Below, one piece after another: positions 1 to 7,299 of a stretch of 64,000 nt of DNA (the stretch's first letter is position 1; the number at the start of each line of letters is the position of its first letter). The position numbers and the translations under genes are program-made. The notes below the pieces were generated by a model that searched no databases, was not told where the DNA came from, and saw only the letters and a list, made by a program, of their open reading frames with translations. Origin of the DNA: Nonomuraea africana (GTDB lineage: Bacteria; Actinomycetota; Actinomycetes; Streptosporangiales; Streptosporangiaceae); assembly GCF_014873535.1 (NCBI RefSeq), contig NZ_JADBEF010000001.1:9486001-9550000 (forward strand), given 5' to 3'.

Positions 1-165
1 GCGATGAAACCCATGACCGCCTGCCTCGACGCCGGCAGCCTCAGCGCCCGAGGGCTCGACAGGGTGGTCCGCGTCGCCTGGACCATCGCCGACCTCGAAG
101 GCAAGGACCGCCCAGATGTCGCGGAAACCTCCGCCGCCCTAGCCCTCTGGCTAGGCGTCGCCTGA
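1..165 (+). CDS. YifB/ComM-family Mg-chelatase-like AAA+ ATPase, C-terminal end (partial)
   Basis: The window opens inside this gene; 54 codons remain before the TGA at 163-165. The tail reads LSARGLDRVVRVAWTIADL and then a DRPDVAE stretch, which matches the C-terminal helical domain of the YifB/ComM Mg-chelatase-like ATPases. In naturally competent bacteria ComM acts as a hexameric helicase in recombination of incoming DNA; in actinomycetes the exact role is unclear. It lies just before dprA on the same strand, the usual actinobacterial arrangement. The ATPase motifs lie outside the window, so the call rests on the tail and the neighbour. Confidence 0.8.
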   Translation, partial: AMKPMTACLDAGSLSARGLDRVVRVAWTIADLEGKDRPDVAETSAALALWLGVA

Positions 166-563
166 CGCGTCCAACTCCACTTTGACGAGTCCGGTCCACG
201 ACCACGACACCCGCCCCTCTCCCTCACTTCGCAAGGACGATGGGTGGCCGGATGACCGGGGACCCACCTCGTCAGGCAACTCATCGACCGGGCCCTGCGG
301 GAGGGGAAGGCGAGCTTGGCCGCGATAAGCCGGGCACCGTCGCCATCGAACTCCTGGACGGACAGAGACGCCTCGCCTGGCCGTACCGCGCAGCACCACC
401 AAAACGCGCCTGAGGCAGCCATGCCTCGCTCCGGGAGGACCGGGCGCCTCGGTTCAGGAGAACCGGGCGAAACCTACGCCGGATGCAAGGGCAGACGGCA
501 CGTGAAGGCACGAAAAGAGGTCATCCACCGATGTCCTCCTGAGAGAGACGGGAGCGTGAAGGC
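166..563. other. Intergenic region without a convincing gene
   Basis: About 400 bases between the ComM-like gene and dprA. The open frames here have poor third-position G/C bias and translate to low-information sequence, so I see no gene. No clear terminator or promoter could be assigned. Confidence 0.5.
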
Positions 564-2228
564 GTGAGCGCCTGTCCTGGTCCGACCCCCGACGGCACCG
601 AGCCGCCACCCCTGCAACACCACCATCCGACCGAACCCGTCCAGGCCCCTCCCACCCCACAACGACCCGCTTGGGCGCCATCCACCTCAGAACCGCCTGC
701 GACAGGATCGCCCGGTTCGGGATCATCCGCGCCGGGGTCTCCGGGGTCGGGAGATTCCAGCCCTAACGAATCGTCGGCAAACGAAGCCGAGCCGCATTCC
801 GCGGATGACGCCTCAGCGCAGAAGAGCACACTGACGCACGACGAGCCTGCGCCGGGCCCACCTCCGGAAGCTCCTGCAACCCGTGGCGATGGCCAGAGCG
901 GTTCGAAGCGCCAGGAGAACGCGGGCACACGTGTCCCACCGCAGTCGGCGGTCCACTCGCCGGGCCCCGCACCCGTCCCAGGCCAGGAAGTCAGCGAAGG
1001 TGGCCGAAAGCCCGAGGATCACCAGGCCGTCCCTCCACCAACGGCGGCAGCCGCGTCCAACGAAGATCATGAGCTGCTCGCGCGGGCCGCGCTCATGCGC
1101 GCCGCCGACGTAGGGGACGTCATCATGGGACGTCTCGTACGGCAGTACGGCACCGCGGCCACGGTCGAGATGATCTTCCGCGGTTCCCTTCCCGAGGACT
1201 TCGTCGAGCGGGAGACCGTACGCAGAGGAGATCCGGAGCACGCCGCCGCCCTCGACCGTCGGTTGCGCGCCTGGCAGGCCCGTCTGCAGGCCGCCACCCC
1301 CGCCGCCGACCTCGAGGTCGGCCACCAGACGGGTGCTCGGCTGGTCGTGCCCGAATCGCCCGAGTGGCCCACCCAACTGGACGCGCTCGGTCACAGCCGC
1401 CCACTCGGTCTGTGGGTGCACGGCAGTGCTGACCTGCGCTACTCCTGCCTGCGTTCGGTGGCCGTGGTGGGCGCTCGCTCCGCCACCGCGTACGGCGTGC
1501 ACGTCGCGGCCGAGTTCGGCATCGGGCTCAGTGAGGCCAACTGGACAGTGGTCTCCGGAGGCGCGTACGGCATCGACGGAGCGGCCCATCGTGGAGCGCT
1601 GGCGGGCCCGTCCGCGACCATCGCCGTCCTCGCGTGCGGCACCGACGTCTGCTACCCGACCGCGCACCATGAGCTGTTCGCCGCGATTCGCCGTCAGGGC
1701 GCTGTCATCAGCGAGTGTCCGCCAGGCGTTCACCCGACTCGGGCGCGGTTCCTCATCAGGAACCGCCTGATCGCGGCGTTGTCGAGAGGCACCCTCGTGG
1801 TGGAGGCGGCCGTCCGCAGTGGGGCGCTCAACACCGCGAGCCACGCCACCAACCTCGGCCGCCATCTCGCGGCGGTGCCGGGCCCGATCACCTCGGAGAT
1901 GTCACTCGGCTGCCACAAACTCCTGCGCGAACGGAATGCGGTCTGCGTGACGTCCCCGCCCGAGATGATCGAACTCGTCGGCATGATCGGTGACGACCTG
2001 GCGGTACCGGAACGAGGCCCCGTGGTGCCACGCGACGCGCTGAACGACGAGACCCGCAGCGTCCTGGACGCCGTCCCGAGCCGCGGCGGCGTCGGCCCCG
2101 CGTCGATCGCGGTAGCGGCCGGGGTGGATCTGAAGACGGCCTTGAGCTGCTTGGGCGGGCTCGCCGCCGCAGGTTACGTCGAACGCGTCCCCAAGGGCTG
2201 GCGCCTCAGAAGAGGCCACCCGAACTGA
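564..2228 (+). CDS. dprA: DNA-processing protein DprA with a long disordered N-terminal extension
   Basis: A 554-aa protein in two parts. Residues 1-165 are Pro/Ser/Glu-rich and look disordered. From about residue 167 (DHELLARAALMRAADV) it follows the DprA plan: a helical N-terminal domain, a Rossmann-like core at about 285-480 with VVGARSATAYG, the SGGAYGIDGAAHRGAL motif and RNRLIAALSRGTLVVEAA, then a C-terminal winged-helix-like region (about 490-550). DprA binds single-stranded DNA and loads RecA during transformation; in actinomycetes it may serve general recombination. The GTG start at 564 is chosen because no other in-frame start lies close upstream of the conserved part; the next ATG (1093) would cut into it. 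The extension has weaker third-position G/C bias than the core. Confidence 0.88.
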   Translation: MSACPGPTPDGTEPPPLQHHHPTEPVQAPPTPQRPAWAPSTSEPPATGSPGSGSSAPGSPGSGDSSPNESSANEAEPHSADDASAQKSTLTHDEPAPGPPPEAPATRGDGQSGSKRQENAGTRVPPQSAVHSPGPAPVPGQEVSEGGRKPEDHQAVPPPTAAAASNEDHELLARAALMRAADVGDVIMGRLVRQYGTAATVEMIFRGSLPEDFVERETVRRGDPEHAAALDRRLRAWQARLQAATPAADLEVGHQTGARLVVPESPEWPTQLDALGHSRPLGLWVHGSADLRYSCLRSVAVVGARSATAYGVHVAAEFGIGLSEANWTVVSGGAYGIDGAAHRGALAGPSATIAVLACGTDVCYPTAHHELFAAIRRQGAVISECPPGVHPTRARFLIRNRLIAALSRGTLVVEAAVRSGALNTASHATNLGRHLAAVPGPITSEMSLGCHKLLRERNAVCVTSPPEMIELVGMIGDDLAVPERGPVVPRDALNDETRSVLDAVPSRGGVGPASIAVAAGVDLKTALSCLGGLAAAGYVERVPKGWRLRRGHPN

Positions 2229-2371
2229 CCAGATCGCCACGCCGCCCGCGAAAGGAGAGCGGTGCGCTCTGTTACTCGCGAGCGATGACAGTTCGCCGTG
2301 TCGCCTATGGGCGGTGATGATTGCTGGAAAGGTGAGATCACGGGAGGGTGGCTCTCGGAAGGAGGCTGTGA

Positions 2372-3256
2372 ATGCCGGACGTCGACGAGGTGCTGGCCGC
2401 GTTCGAGAAGCACCTTCAGTTCGAGCGTGACCTGTCGCCCCATACGGTGCGTGCCTACCTCTCCGACATGGCCGCGCTGCTGACCCATCTGGGCGAAGAG
2501 CTGCCCGGGCTCGACATCGCGGCACTCCGAGGGTGGCTGGCCGGGCAGCACGCGGCGGGGCTGTCGAGGGCGACCCTGGCACGCCGTACGGCATGCGTCA
2601 GGACCTTCACGGCCTTCGCGCATCGTCGCGGCTGGTTGGCGGACGATCCCGGGCTGCTCCTCGGTAGCGCGAAGGCGGAGCGGCCATTGCCTGCCGTACT
2701 CGATCAGCAGCAGGCACAGGCGGTCCTCGACACACCGCAGGCGAGCGAGCCCAAGGAGCTTCGCGATCAGGCGATCATGGAGCTGCTGTACGCGACCGGG
2801 GTTCGGGTGAGCGAGCTGTGCGCGCTGGACGTGGACGACGTCGACAGGGATCGGCACGTCGTCCGCGTGCTGGGTAAGGGGCGCAAGGAGCGGTCCGTGC
2901 CGTTCGGCCTGCCGGCGTTGCGGGCGGTGGATCGCTGGTGCGTGCATGGACGTCCCCGCTGGATCAAGGAGGGATCCGGGCCCGCGCTGTTCCTCGGGGT
3001 GCGGGGAGGGCGGATCGACGCGGGGACGGTACGGAGGGTCGTGCACGCGCGACTGAAACAGGTCGACGGGGCACCTGACATGGGGCCGCACGGACTACGA
3101 CACAGCGCGGCGACGCACCTGCTGGAGGGTGGGGCGGATCTGCGGAGCGTGCAGGAGATGCTGGGACACGCGTCGCTGAACACCACGCAGATCTACACGC
3201 ACGTGTCGATCGAGCGGTTGAGAGCCGCCTACCGTCAGGCGCATCCACGCGCGTGA
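2372..3256 (+). CDS. xerC: Tyrosine recombinase XerC-like
   Basis: A 294-aa tyrosine recombinase of normal XerC/XerD length. Residues 1-90 form the SAM-like core-binding domain (FEKHLQFERDLSPHTVRAYL) and the rest the catalytic domain. The catalytic set is visible: Arg145 (ATGVRVSEL), a Lys in GKGRKER, His240 and Arg243 (HGLRHSAATHL), His266 (MLGHASL) and the Tyr275 nucleophile (TQIYTHV). The known role of the family is resolving chromosome dimers at dif. The ATG is preceded by GGAAGGAGG. The ComM-dprA-xerC order supports a housekeeping recombinase rather than a phage integrase. Confidence 0.9.
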   Translation: MPDVDEVLAAFEKHLQFERDLSPHTVRAYLSDMAALLTHLGEELPGLDIAALRGWLAGQHAAGLSRATLARRTACVRTFTAFAHRRGWLADDPGLLLGSAKAERPLPAVLDQQQAQAVLDTPQASEPKELRDQAIMELLYATGVRVSELCALDVDDVDRDRHVVRVLGKGRKERSVPFGLPALRAVDRWCVHGRPRWIKEGSGPALFLGVRGGRIDAGTVRRVVHARLKQVDGAPDMGPHGLRHSAATHLLEGGADLRSVQEMLGHASLNTTQIYTHVSIERLRAAYRQAHPRA

Positions 3257-3291
3257 CGGCTTGGTCCTGCAGCGTGTCGATCGAGCGGTTG
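3202..3291 (+). repeat. 19-bp direct repeat across the 3' end of xerC
   Basis: The sequence CGTGTCGATCGAGCGGTTG occurs at 3202-3220, inside the codons just after the catalytic tyrosine region of xerC, and again exactly at 3273-3291 just after the stop codon. The offset is 71 bp. It may be a local partial duplication of the gene end. Confidence 0.6.
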
Positions 3292-3344
3292 GAACCTGAG
3301 ATCTGCGACGGGTCGGCCGGGGTCAGCGTCGCCGGCGGCTGATG

Positions 3345-3566
3345 TCACCCGTTCGCGGCGTCCTCGGTCTCCCAGCGCAGCAGGTCTCCCGGCTGGCACT
3401 CGAGCGCCTCGCAGAGCGCGGCGAGCGTCGTGAAGCGCACCGCCTTGGCACGGCCGTTCTTGAGCACCGCCAGGTTGGCGGGCGTGATCCCGACGCGGTC
3501 CGCGAGCTCGCCCACGGACATCTTCCGCTTGGCCAGCATCACGTCGATGTCGACGGCGATCGGCAT
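3345..3566 (-). CDS. Small HTH (Xre/YozG-like) transcriptional regulator
   Basis: A 73-aa protein that is almost entirely one helix-turn-helix domain: VDIDVMLAKRKMSVGELADR, then VGITPANLAVLKNGRAKAVR and the ending ECQPGDLLRWE. This pattern is typical of the short Xre/YozG-like regulators. Its ATG (3566) shares one base with the TGA of the DUF2975 gene upstream, so the two are translationally coupled. Such small HTH proteins are regularly encoded next to DUF2975 membrane proteins and probably regulate the pair. The frame stays open further upstream, but that part reads across the neighbouring gene and is not used. Confidence 0.85.
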   Translation of the reverse strand: MPIAVDIDVMLAKRKMSVGELADRVGITPANLAVLKNGRAKAVRFTTLAALCEALECQPGDLLRWETEDAANG

Positions 3567-4063
3567 CAGATCACCTCGTCCAGCTCGGCCTTCATCTGCG
3601 CCGCCTCGACGTCGCGCGCGACGGCCTGGGCGAGCAGCGTCCTCAGTACGAGCACGACGAGCGCGACCCCCAGGACTGCCACGGAGGCCCCGCAGATCAG
3701 GAGGACGATGCCAGGAGCGACGGCTTCGCCCGGCACGAGGACGACCGCGAGCGCGAACGTCAGCAGGGCGGCCGCCACGAAGGCGCCGATCACGATGTGC
3801 ACGTACCGGAAGGCGGCGTGGGAGAACACGGTTCCGCGTCGCACCATCGTCACCAGCCGCCATACGCAGACCAGGACGACCTGGGCCGTCACGATGCCCA
3901 GGACCGTGATCACGAGGAACGCGGTGCGCTGGTACGCGAATTCCGTCCCCATTTCCTCGAGGTCGATGGCCAGCAGCGGCACCATCACCGTCTGCACGAA
4001 CACCGAGCCGGCCAGCAGCGCCACGAGCACGACGCGCAGCGCAAGCACTGTCAGCTTTCCCAT
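3566..4063 (-). CDS. DUF2975 family membrane protein
   Basis: A 165-aa protein with about four hydrophobic segments: roughly residues 5-30 (LTVLALRVVLVALLAGSVF), 50-70, 90-110 and 120-145. This matches the DUF2975 family in size and layout. The function is unknown. The start has a good ribosome-binding site (GAAGGAGA). It is followed by a one-base overlap with a small HTH regulator, the standard DUF2975 partner. A palindrome lies about 33 bp upstream. Confidence 0.8.
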   Translation of the reverse strand: MGKLTVLALRVVLVALLAGSVFVQTVMVPLLAIDLEEMGTEFAYQRTAFLVITVLGIVTAQVVLVCVWRLVTMVRRGTVFSHAAFRYVHIVIGAFVAAALLTFALAVVLVPGEAVAPGIVLLICGASVAVLGVALVVLVLRTLLAQAVARDVEAAQMKAELDEVI

Positions 4064-4095
4064 CGTCTCTCCTTCGATCGAGTCACGATGGAAAT

Positions 4096-4112
4096 CTATC
4101 GAGATTCGATAG
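4096..4112. promoter_or_regulatory. Palindromic operator candidate upstream of the DUF2975-HTH pair
   Basis: CTATCGA-GAT-TCGATAG is a perfect inverted repeat with 7-bp arms and a 3-bp centre, about 33 bp before the DUF2975 start. It is AT-rich relative to its surroundings. The inferred role is autoregulation by the HTH protein of this operon. Confidence 0.55.
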
Positions 4113-4166
4113 GCTTGGCAAGAGGTCAGATCAGCCTCACACCCGCGTCGTTCCTGCTCAGGGCGA

Positions 4167-4186
4167 GGCCCGTTTGAAGACGGGCC
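4167..4186. terminator. Hairpin between M23 peptidase and DUF2975 genes
   Basis: GGCCCGT, a 6-nt loop (TTGAAG), then ACGGGCC. It lies about 80 bp past the stop of the M23 gene (minus strand) and has no T-run. A weak terminator candidate. Confidence 0.4.
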
Positions 4187-4264
4187 CTTGATGGCGGGCC
4201 AGGGTGCCGTCAGGAGGCTATGGCGGGTGTGCGGGCTTGCCGGAGGGCGGCAGGCGTGGGGTGT

Positions 4265-4885
4265 TCAAGGCAGTGGGGGAGGCGGGAGGGGGATGGGCGG
4301 CAGGTGCCAGTGCGGGAGGAGGCGGATCGGCGCCCAGGCGAGGAGGAGTAGGGGGTCGAGGTAGCGGGGGCCGCGCAGGAGTCCCCAGTGGAGGCAGGGT
4401 TCCCGACAGTGACCCGGGACGGCTTCGAGGACGCCCAGGGGGTCGCCTGCGGAAACGGTCTGGCCGCGCCGTACCGACGCCTGGACGGGGAGGTAGGTGG
4501 TGCGCAGGCCGCCTGGGTGCAGGAGGGAGACCACCCCTCGCCCCGCCAGCTGGGCGGCGTAGGTGACGGTGCCTGGGCCGGGGGCGAGAACCGTGGTGGA
4601 GGGGGAGGCGGCCAGGTCCACGCCGCGGTGGCCTGAACGCCAGGGTTCGGGGGGCGGGTTGAACGTGCGCAGGATTCTGGGCTGACCCGGCAGGGGCCAG
4701 CGCCAGACGGGTGGATCGGCGGCCGCGGGTGGGGGTGCGAGGAGGAGCAGCGCCAAGGTGATGGCGAGGAGCGTGGCGCAGCGACGGCCTGACAGACGTG
4801 GGTGGGAGCGGGCTCGGGGAGGCCGCGCCCCTGCGCGACGGGTGCTGACCACGAGAGCGGTGCTGGTGGGGGGAGGGCAGGCCAT
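4265..4885 (-). CDS. Secreted M23 (LytM-type) metallopeptidase
   Basis: A 206-aa protein with a basic N-terminus and a hydrophobic segment at about 37-57 (LLAITLALLLLAPPPAAA) ending in an AAA-D cleavage-like site, so probably exported. The M23 domain spans about 60-190 and keeps the zinc ligands His86 and Asp90 (HRGVDLA) and His166 (LHWGLL), with His123 in LLHPGG. M23 enzymes cut peptidoglycan cross-links, or act as activators when degenerate; here the ligands are intact. The C-terminus is proline-rich. An M23 gene near rpsB is common in actinomycetes. The exact start is uncertain. Confidence 0.8.
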   Translation of the reverse strand: MACPPPTSTALVVSTRRAGARPPRARSHPRLSGRRCATLLAITLALLLLAPPPAAADPPVWRWPLPGQPRILRTFNPPPEPWRSGHRGVDLAASPSTTVLAPGPGTVTYAAQLAGRGVVSLLHPGGLRTTYLPVQASVRRGQTVSAGDPLGVLEAVPGHCREPCLHWGLLRGPRYLDPLLLLAWAPIRLLPHWHLPPIPLPPPPLP

Positions 4886-5193
4886 GCGGGTAACGGTGGC
4901 AGGGATACGGCCAGGGGCGGCGGGCGAACGCGGTTCTGTGGATGAAGGAGCCTCGGTGATCGGCCTGTGGATGAAGGAGCCCGGGACGAACGAGTCTCGT
5001 AGGTTGGTCTGTGGGTGGACGCCTCGGCGGTTGGCCGGTGGCGGGCTGAACTTCGGCGGGCCGGACGCCGGGTGGGGTGTGTGGCCTGCGGGCTGGCCTC
5101 GGCGTTAGGAGCCAAGGGGTTCGGGGCGGCGAGGGGTGTGAGTGTGCTCGGGTGGCTGAGAGCGGGGGGCATCGCGGTGCCATGCTGGTGGTC
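4886..5193. other. Intergenic region with an imperfect tandem repeat
   Basis: About 300 bases between the divergent M23 and GNAT genes. CTGTGGATGAAGGAGCC occurs at 4936-4952 and 4965-4981 (period 29), with a degenerate third copy near 5010. No gene is convincing here. The repeats could be regulator sites for the M23 promoter on the minus strand. Confidence 0.4.
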
Positions 5194-5667
5194 ATGGAGA
5201 TCGAAGGGCCGCGATTGGTGTTGCGCGATGCCGTACCCCCCGATGAGCCCGCTCTGCGCCGGATCCTCGCCGCCCCCGAGGTGGCCAGGTGGTGGGGTGA
5301 GGTCGACGACCTGGACGGCATGCTCGCCGTCACCCTCGACGGCCAGGTGATCGGCGCGATCCAGTACGACGAGGAGGAGGACCCGCAGTACCGCAGCGCG
5401 AGCATCGACATCTTCCTGGATCCCGCGCATCACGGGCGTGGCTACGGCACCGAGGCGGTGCGGACGTTGGCCGGTTGGTTGATCGAGGTACGGGGGCACC
5501 GCAGGCTCACGATCGACCCCGCGGCGCACAACACGGCGGCGATCAGGGCCTACGAGAAGGTGGGCTTCAAGCGGGTGGGCGTGATGCGCGCCTACGAACG
5601 GGACCCGGAGACCGGCGTCTTCCACGACGGGCTGCTGATGGATCTGCTGGCGGAGGAGCTGATCTGA
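5194..5667 (+). CDS. GNAT family N-acetyltransferase (AAC(6')-like)
   Basis: A 157-aa single-domain acetyltransferase. It starts in the typical way (MEIEGPRLVLRDAVPPDEP) and has the acetyl-CoA binding motif HHGRGYGTEAVRTLAGWL at about 80-100 and the late motif NTAAIRAYEKVGFKRVGVM. The pattern resembles AacA4/RimJ-type enzymes that acetylate amines; the substrate is unknown. An ATG 12 bases upstream (5182) is an alternative start. The following gene begins 3 bases after its stop, suggesting co-transcription. Confidence 0.85.
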   Translation: MEIEGPRLVLRDAVPPDEPALRRILAAPEVARWWGEVDDLDGMLAVTLDGQVIGAIQYDEEEDPQYRSASIDIFLDPAHHGRGYGTEAVRTLAGWLIEVRGHRRLTIDPAAHNTAAIRAYEKVGFKRVGVMRAYERDPETGVFHDGLLMDLLAEELI

Positions 5668-5669
5668 AA

Positions 5670-7112
5670 GTGATCGCCGCGTTGATCCATGAGCTGGGGA
5701 TGTCGGCAGGCGTGACGCTGCCCGAGGTGCGGGTCACGGACGATGGCTCGCGGCTGCCCTCGGTGTACCAGGTCGAGGTGGCGGCGGCCGTTTCGGTGGG
5801 GGCGGCGACGGCCGCGGCGGCGGCGATGCTGGGGACGGATGCCGCGGTGGATGTCCGGGAGGCGTTGGCGGCTTTCCGTGATGAGCGGTATTTCAGGATC
5901 GATGGCGAGCCAGGGGAGTTGTGGGCCGAGCTGTCGGGTGATTACCGGACCGCTGACGGGTGGGTGCGGCTGCACTGCAACTTCGATCATCACCGTGTCG
6001 CGGCGCTACGGGCGCTGGGGTTGTCGCGGGGCGCGGATCGGGAGGCCGTACGGCGGGCATGCGAGAGCCGTACCGCGCTGGAGATCGAGCGGAGGGTGAC
6101 GCAGGAGAACGGGTGCGCGGCGGCGCTGCGGACCCAAGGGGAGTGGCGCGCCGACCCGAGGGCGCGCGCCGTCGCCCGGACGCCGCTGGTCGAGGTGACA
6201 CGTCTGCCTGCATCGCCCGGAGGGAGCGGAGACGGGCAGCCGTTCGCGGAGGGCGTGTCGCATCCAGGTGAGCGGGCCGGCGGGGGCGATGGGCTGGGAC
6301 TGGGTGGGGCGCGGGTTGAAGCGGGGGCGTCTCGGAGGGGTGAAGGGTCGCGTGGATCCAGTCCGGGTGGGTGGGAGGTCAAGGGGGCGCTGGAAGGGGT
6401 GCGGGTGCTCGATCTCACCAGGGTGATCGCCGGGCCCGTGGCGACCCGGACGATGGCGGCCTATGGGGCGGATGTGCTCAAGGTCGGCGCGCCTGACGTG
6501 CCCGAAGTGCCAGGGCTGGTGATCAGTACGGCCTTCGGGAAGCGCTCGTGCCACCTCGACCTCCGTTCGGACGGGGGACGGCGGGCATTGGCGGAGCTGG
6601 TCGAGGGCGCCGACGTGGTGGTGAGGGCGGTCAGGCCCGGCGCCCTGCGGGTCGTGGACGAGCTCGTGGACTGTACGCCGGGCCTGGTGAGCGTGGAGAT
6701 CACCGCCTACGGTCCGGCGGGAGGCCGGGGGTTCGACAGTCTGGTCCAGATGGCGACGGGGATCGCGTGGGGAGATCCGCCGCGTCCGCTCCCCGCCCAG
6801 GTGCTGGACCACGCGACGGGCTACCTGGCGGCCTTCGGGGCGATCGCGGCGTTGCTGAGGCGGCGCGTGGAGGGTGGATCCTGGCGGGTACGGCTGAGCC
6901 TCGCCAGGACCGCGCAATGGCTGGACGAGTTGGGCAAGGGCGAGCCTGTCGACCGGTTCGACATCGCGGGGTCGCTGGGGGAGATGGACAGTGGCTTCGG
7001 ACGGCTGACCTACGTGCTGCCGCCGGGCCGGATCGGCGGTCGGCGACCCGAGTGGACGAGCCCGCCGCCGCCCCAGGGCGCCGACTTTCCCACGTGGCGC
7101 CCCCGCGACTAG
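5670..7112 (+). CDS. CaiB/BaiF-type class III CoA-transferase-like protein
   Basis: A 480-aa protein. Residues 240-430 hold the family core: LEGVRVLDLTRVIAGPVATR, then YGADVLKVG, LDLRSDGGRRALAELVEGADVVV and GRGFDSLVQMATGIAW, where class III enzymes carry their catalytic aspartate region. Residues 1-175 resemble the small or C-terminal part of the same fold (SGDYRTADGWVRLHCNFDHH). The two parts are joined by a low-complexity Gly/Ser/Arg linker at about 180-235. The family moves CoA between carboxylic acids; the substrate is unknown. The GTG start at 5670 follows a GGAGGAG site inside the GNAT gene, whose stop is 3 bases away. Confidence 0.75.
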   Translation: MIAALIHELGMSAGVTLPEVRVTDDGSRLPSVYQVEVAAAVSVGAATAAAAAMLGTDAAVDVREALAAFRDERYFRIDGEPGELWAELSGDYRTADGWVRLHCNFDHHRVAALRALGLSRGADREAVRRACESRTALEIERRVTQENGCAAALRTQGEWRADPRARAVARTPLVEVTRLPASPGGSGDGQPFAEGVSHPGERAGGGDGLGLGGARVEAGASRRGEGSRGSSPGGWEVKGALEGVRVLDLTRVIAGPVATRTMAAYGADVLKVGAPDVPEVPGLVISTAFGKRSCHLDLRSDGGRRALAELVEGADVVVRAVRPGALRVVDELVDCTPGLVSVEITAYGPAGGRGFDSLVQMATGIAWGDPPRPLPAQVLDHATGYLAAFGAIAALLRRRVEGGSWRVRLSLARTAQWLDELGKGEPVDRFDIAGSLGEMDSGFGRLTYVLPPGRIGGRRPEWTSPPPPQGADFPTWRPRD

Positions 7113-7147
7113 GACGCCAAAGCCGATGCGGGGGGAGGGATTCTCCG

Positions 7148-7164
7148 GGGGAGTGGCGCTCCCC
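7148..7164. terminator. Hairpin after the CoA-transferase gene
   Basis: GGGGAG, a 5-nt loop, then CTCCCC, 35 bases past the stop of the CoA-transferase-like gene and in the convergent interval before the MFS gene. There is no T-run. The remaining bases up to 7299 show no gene. Confidence 0.4.
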
Positions 7165-7299
7165 TTGCCGTCGCCTGCGCGTGAGGATCTGGGGAGCAGG
7201 GGGCCGGGGTGACCGCGGAGGGGTGCTCCGGTTGCCGTCCCTGGAGTATGAGGAGCTGCGAAGGCAGTGCCGGTGAGGAGGGAAGGACGCGCCCGTTGT

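Noticed and set aside
316..567. A small ORF of 83 codons before dprA
   Set aside because: Poor third-position G/C bias, no RBS and low-information sequence; it overlaps the dprA start.
2372..3256. Phage integrase marking an integrated element
   Set aside because: Length and motifs fit a XerC-type housekeeping recombinase, the neighbours are conserved chromosomal genes, and no tRNA or att site was found.
4210..5625. Long minus-strand open frames across the M23 and GNAT genes
   Set aside because: Pro/Arg/Thr/Ser-rich shadow frames without family patterns; the M23 frame and the plus-strand GNAT explain the region.
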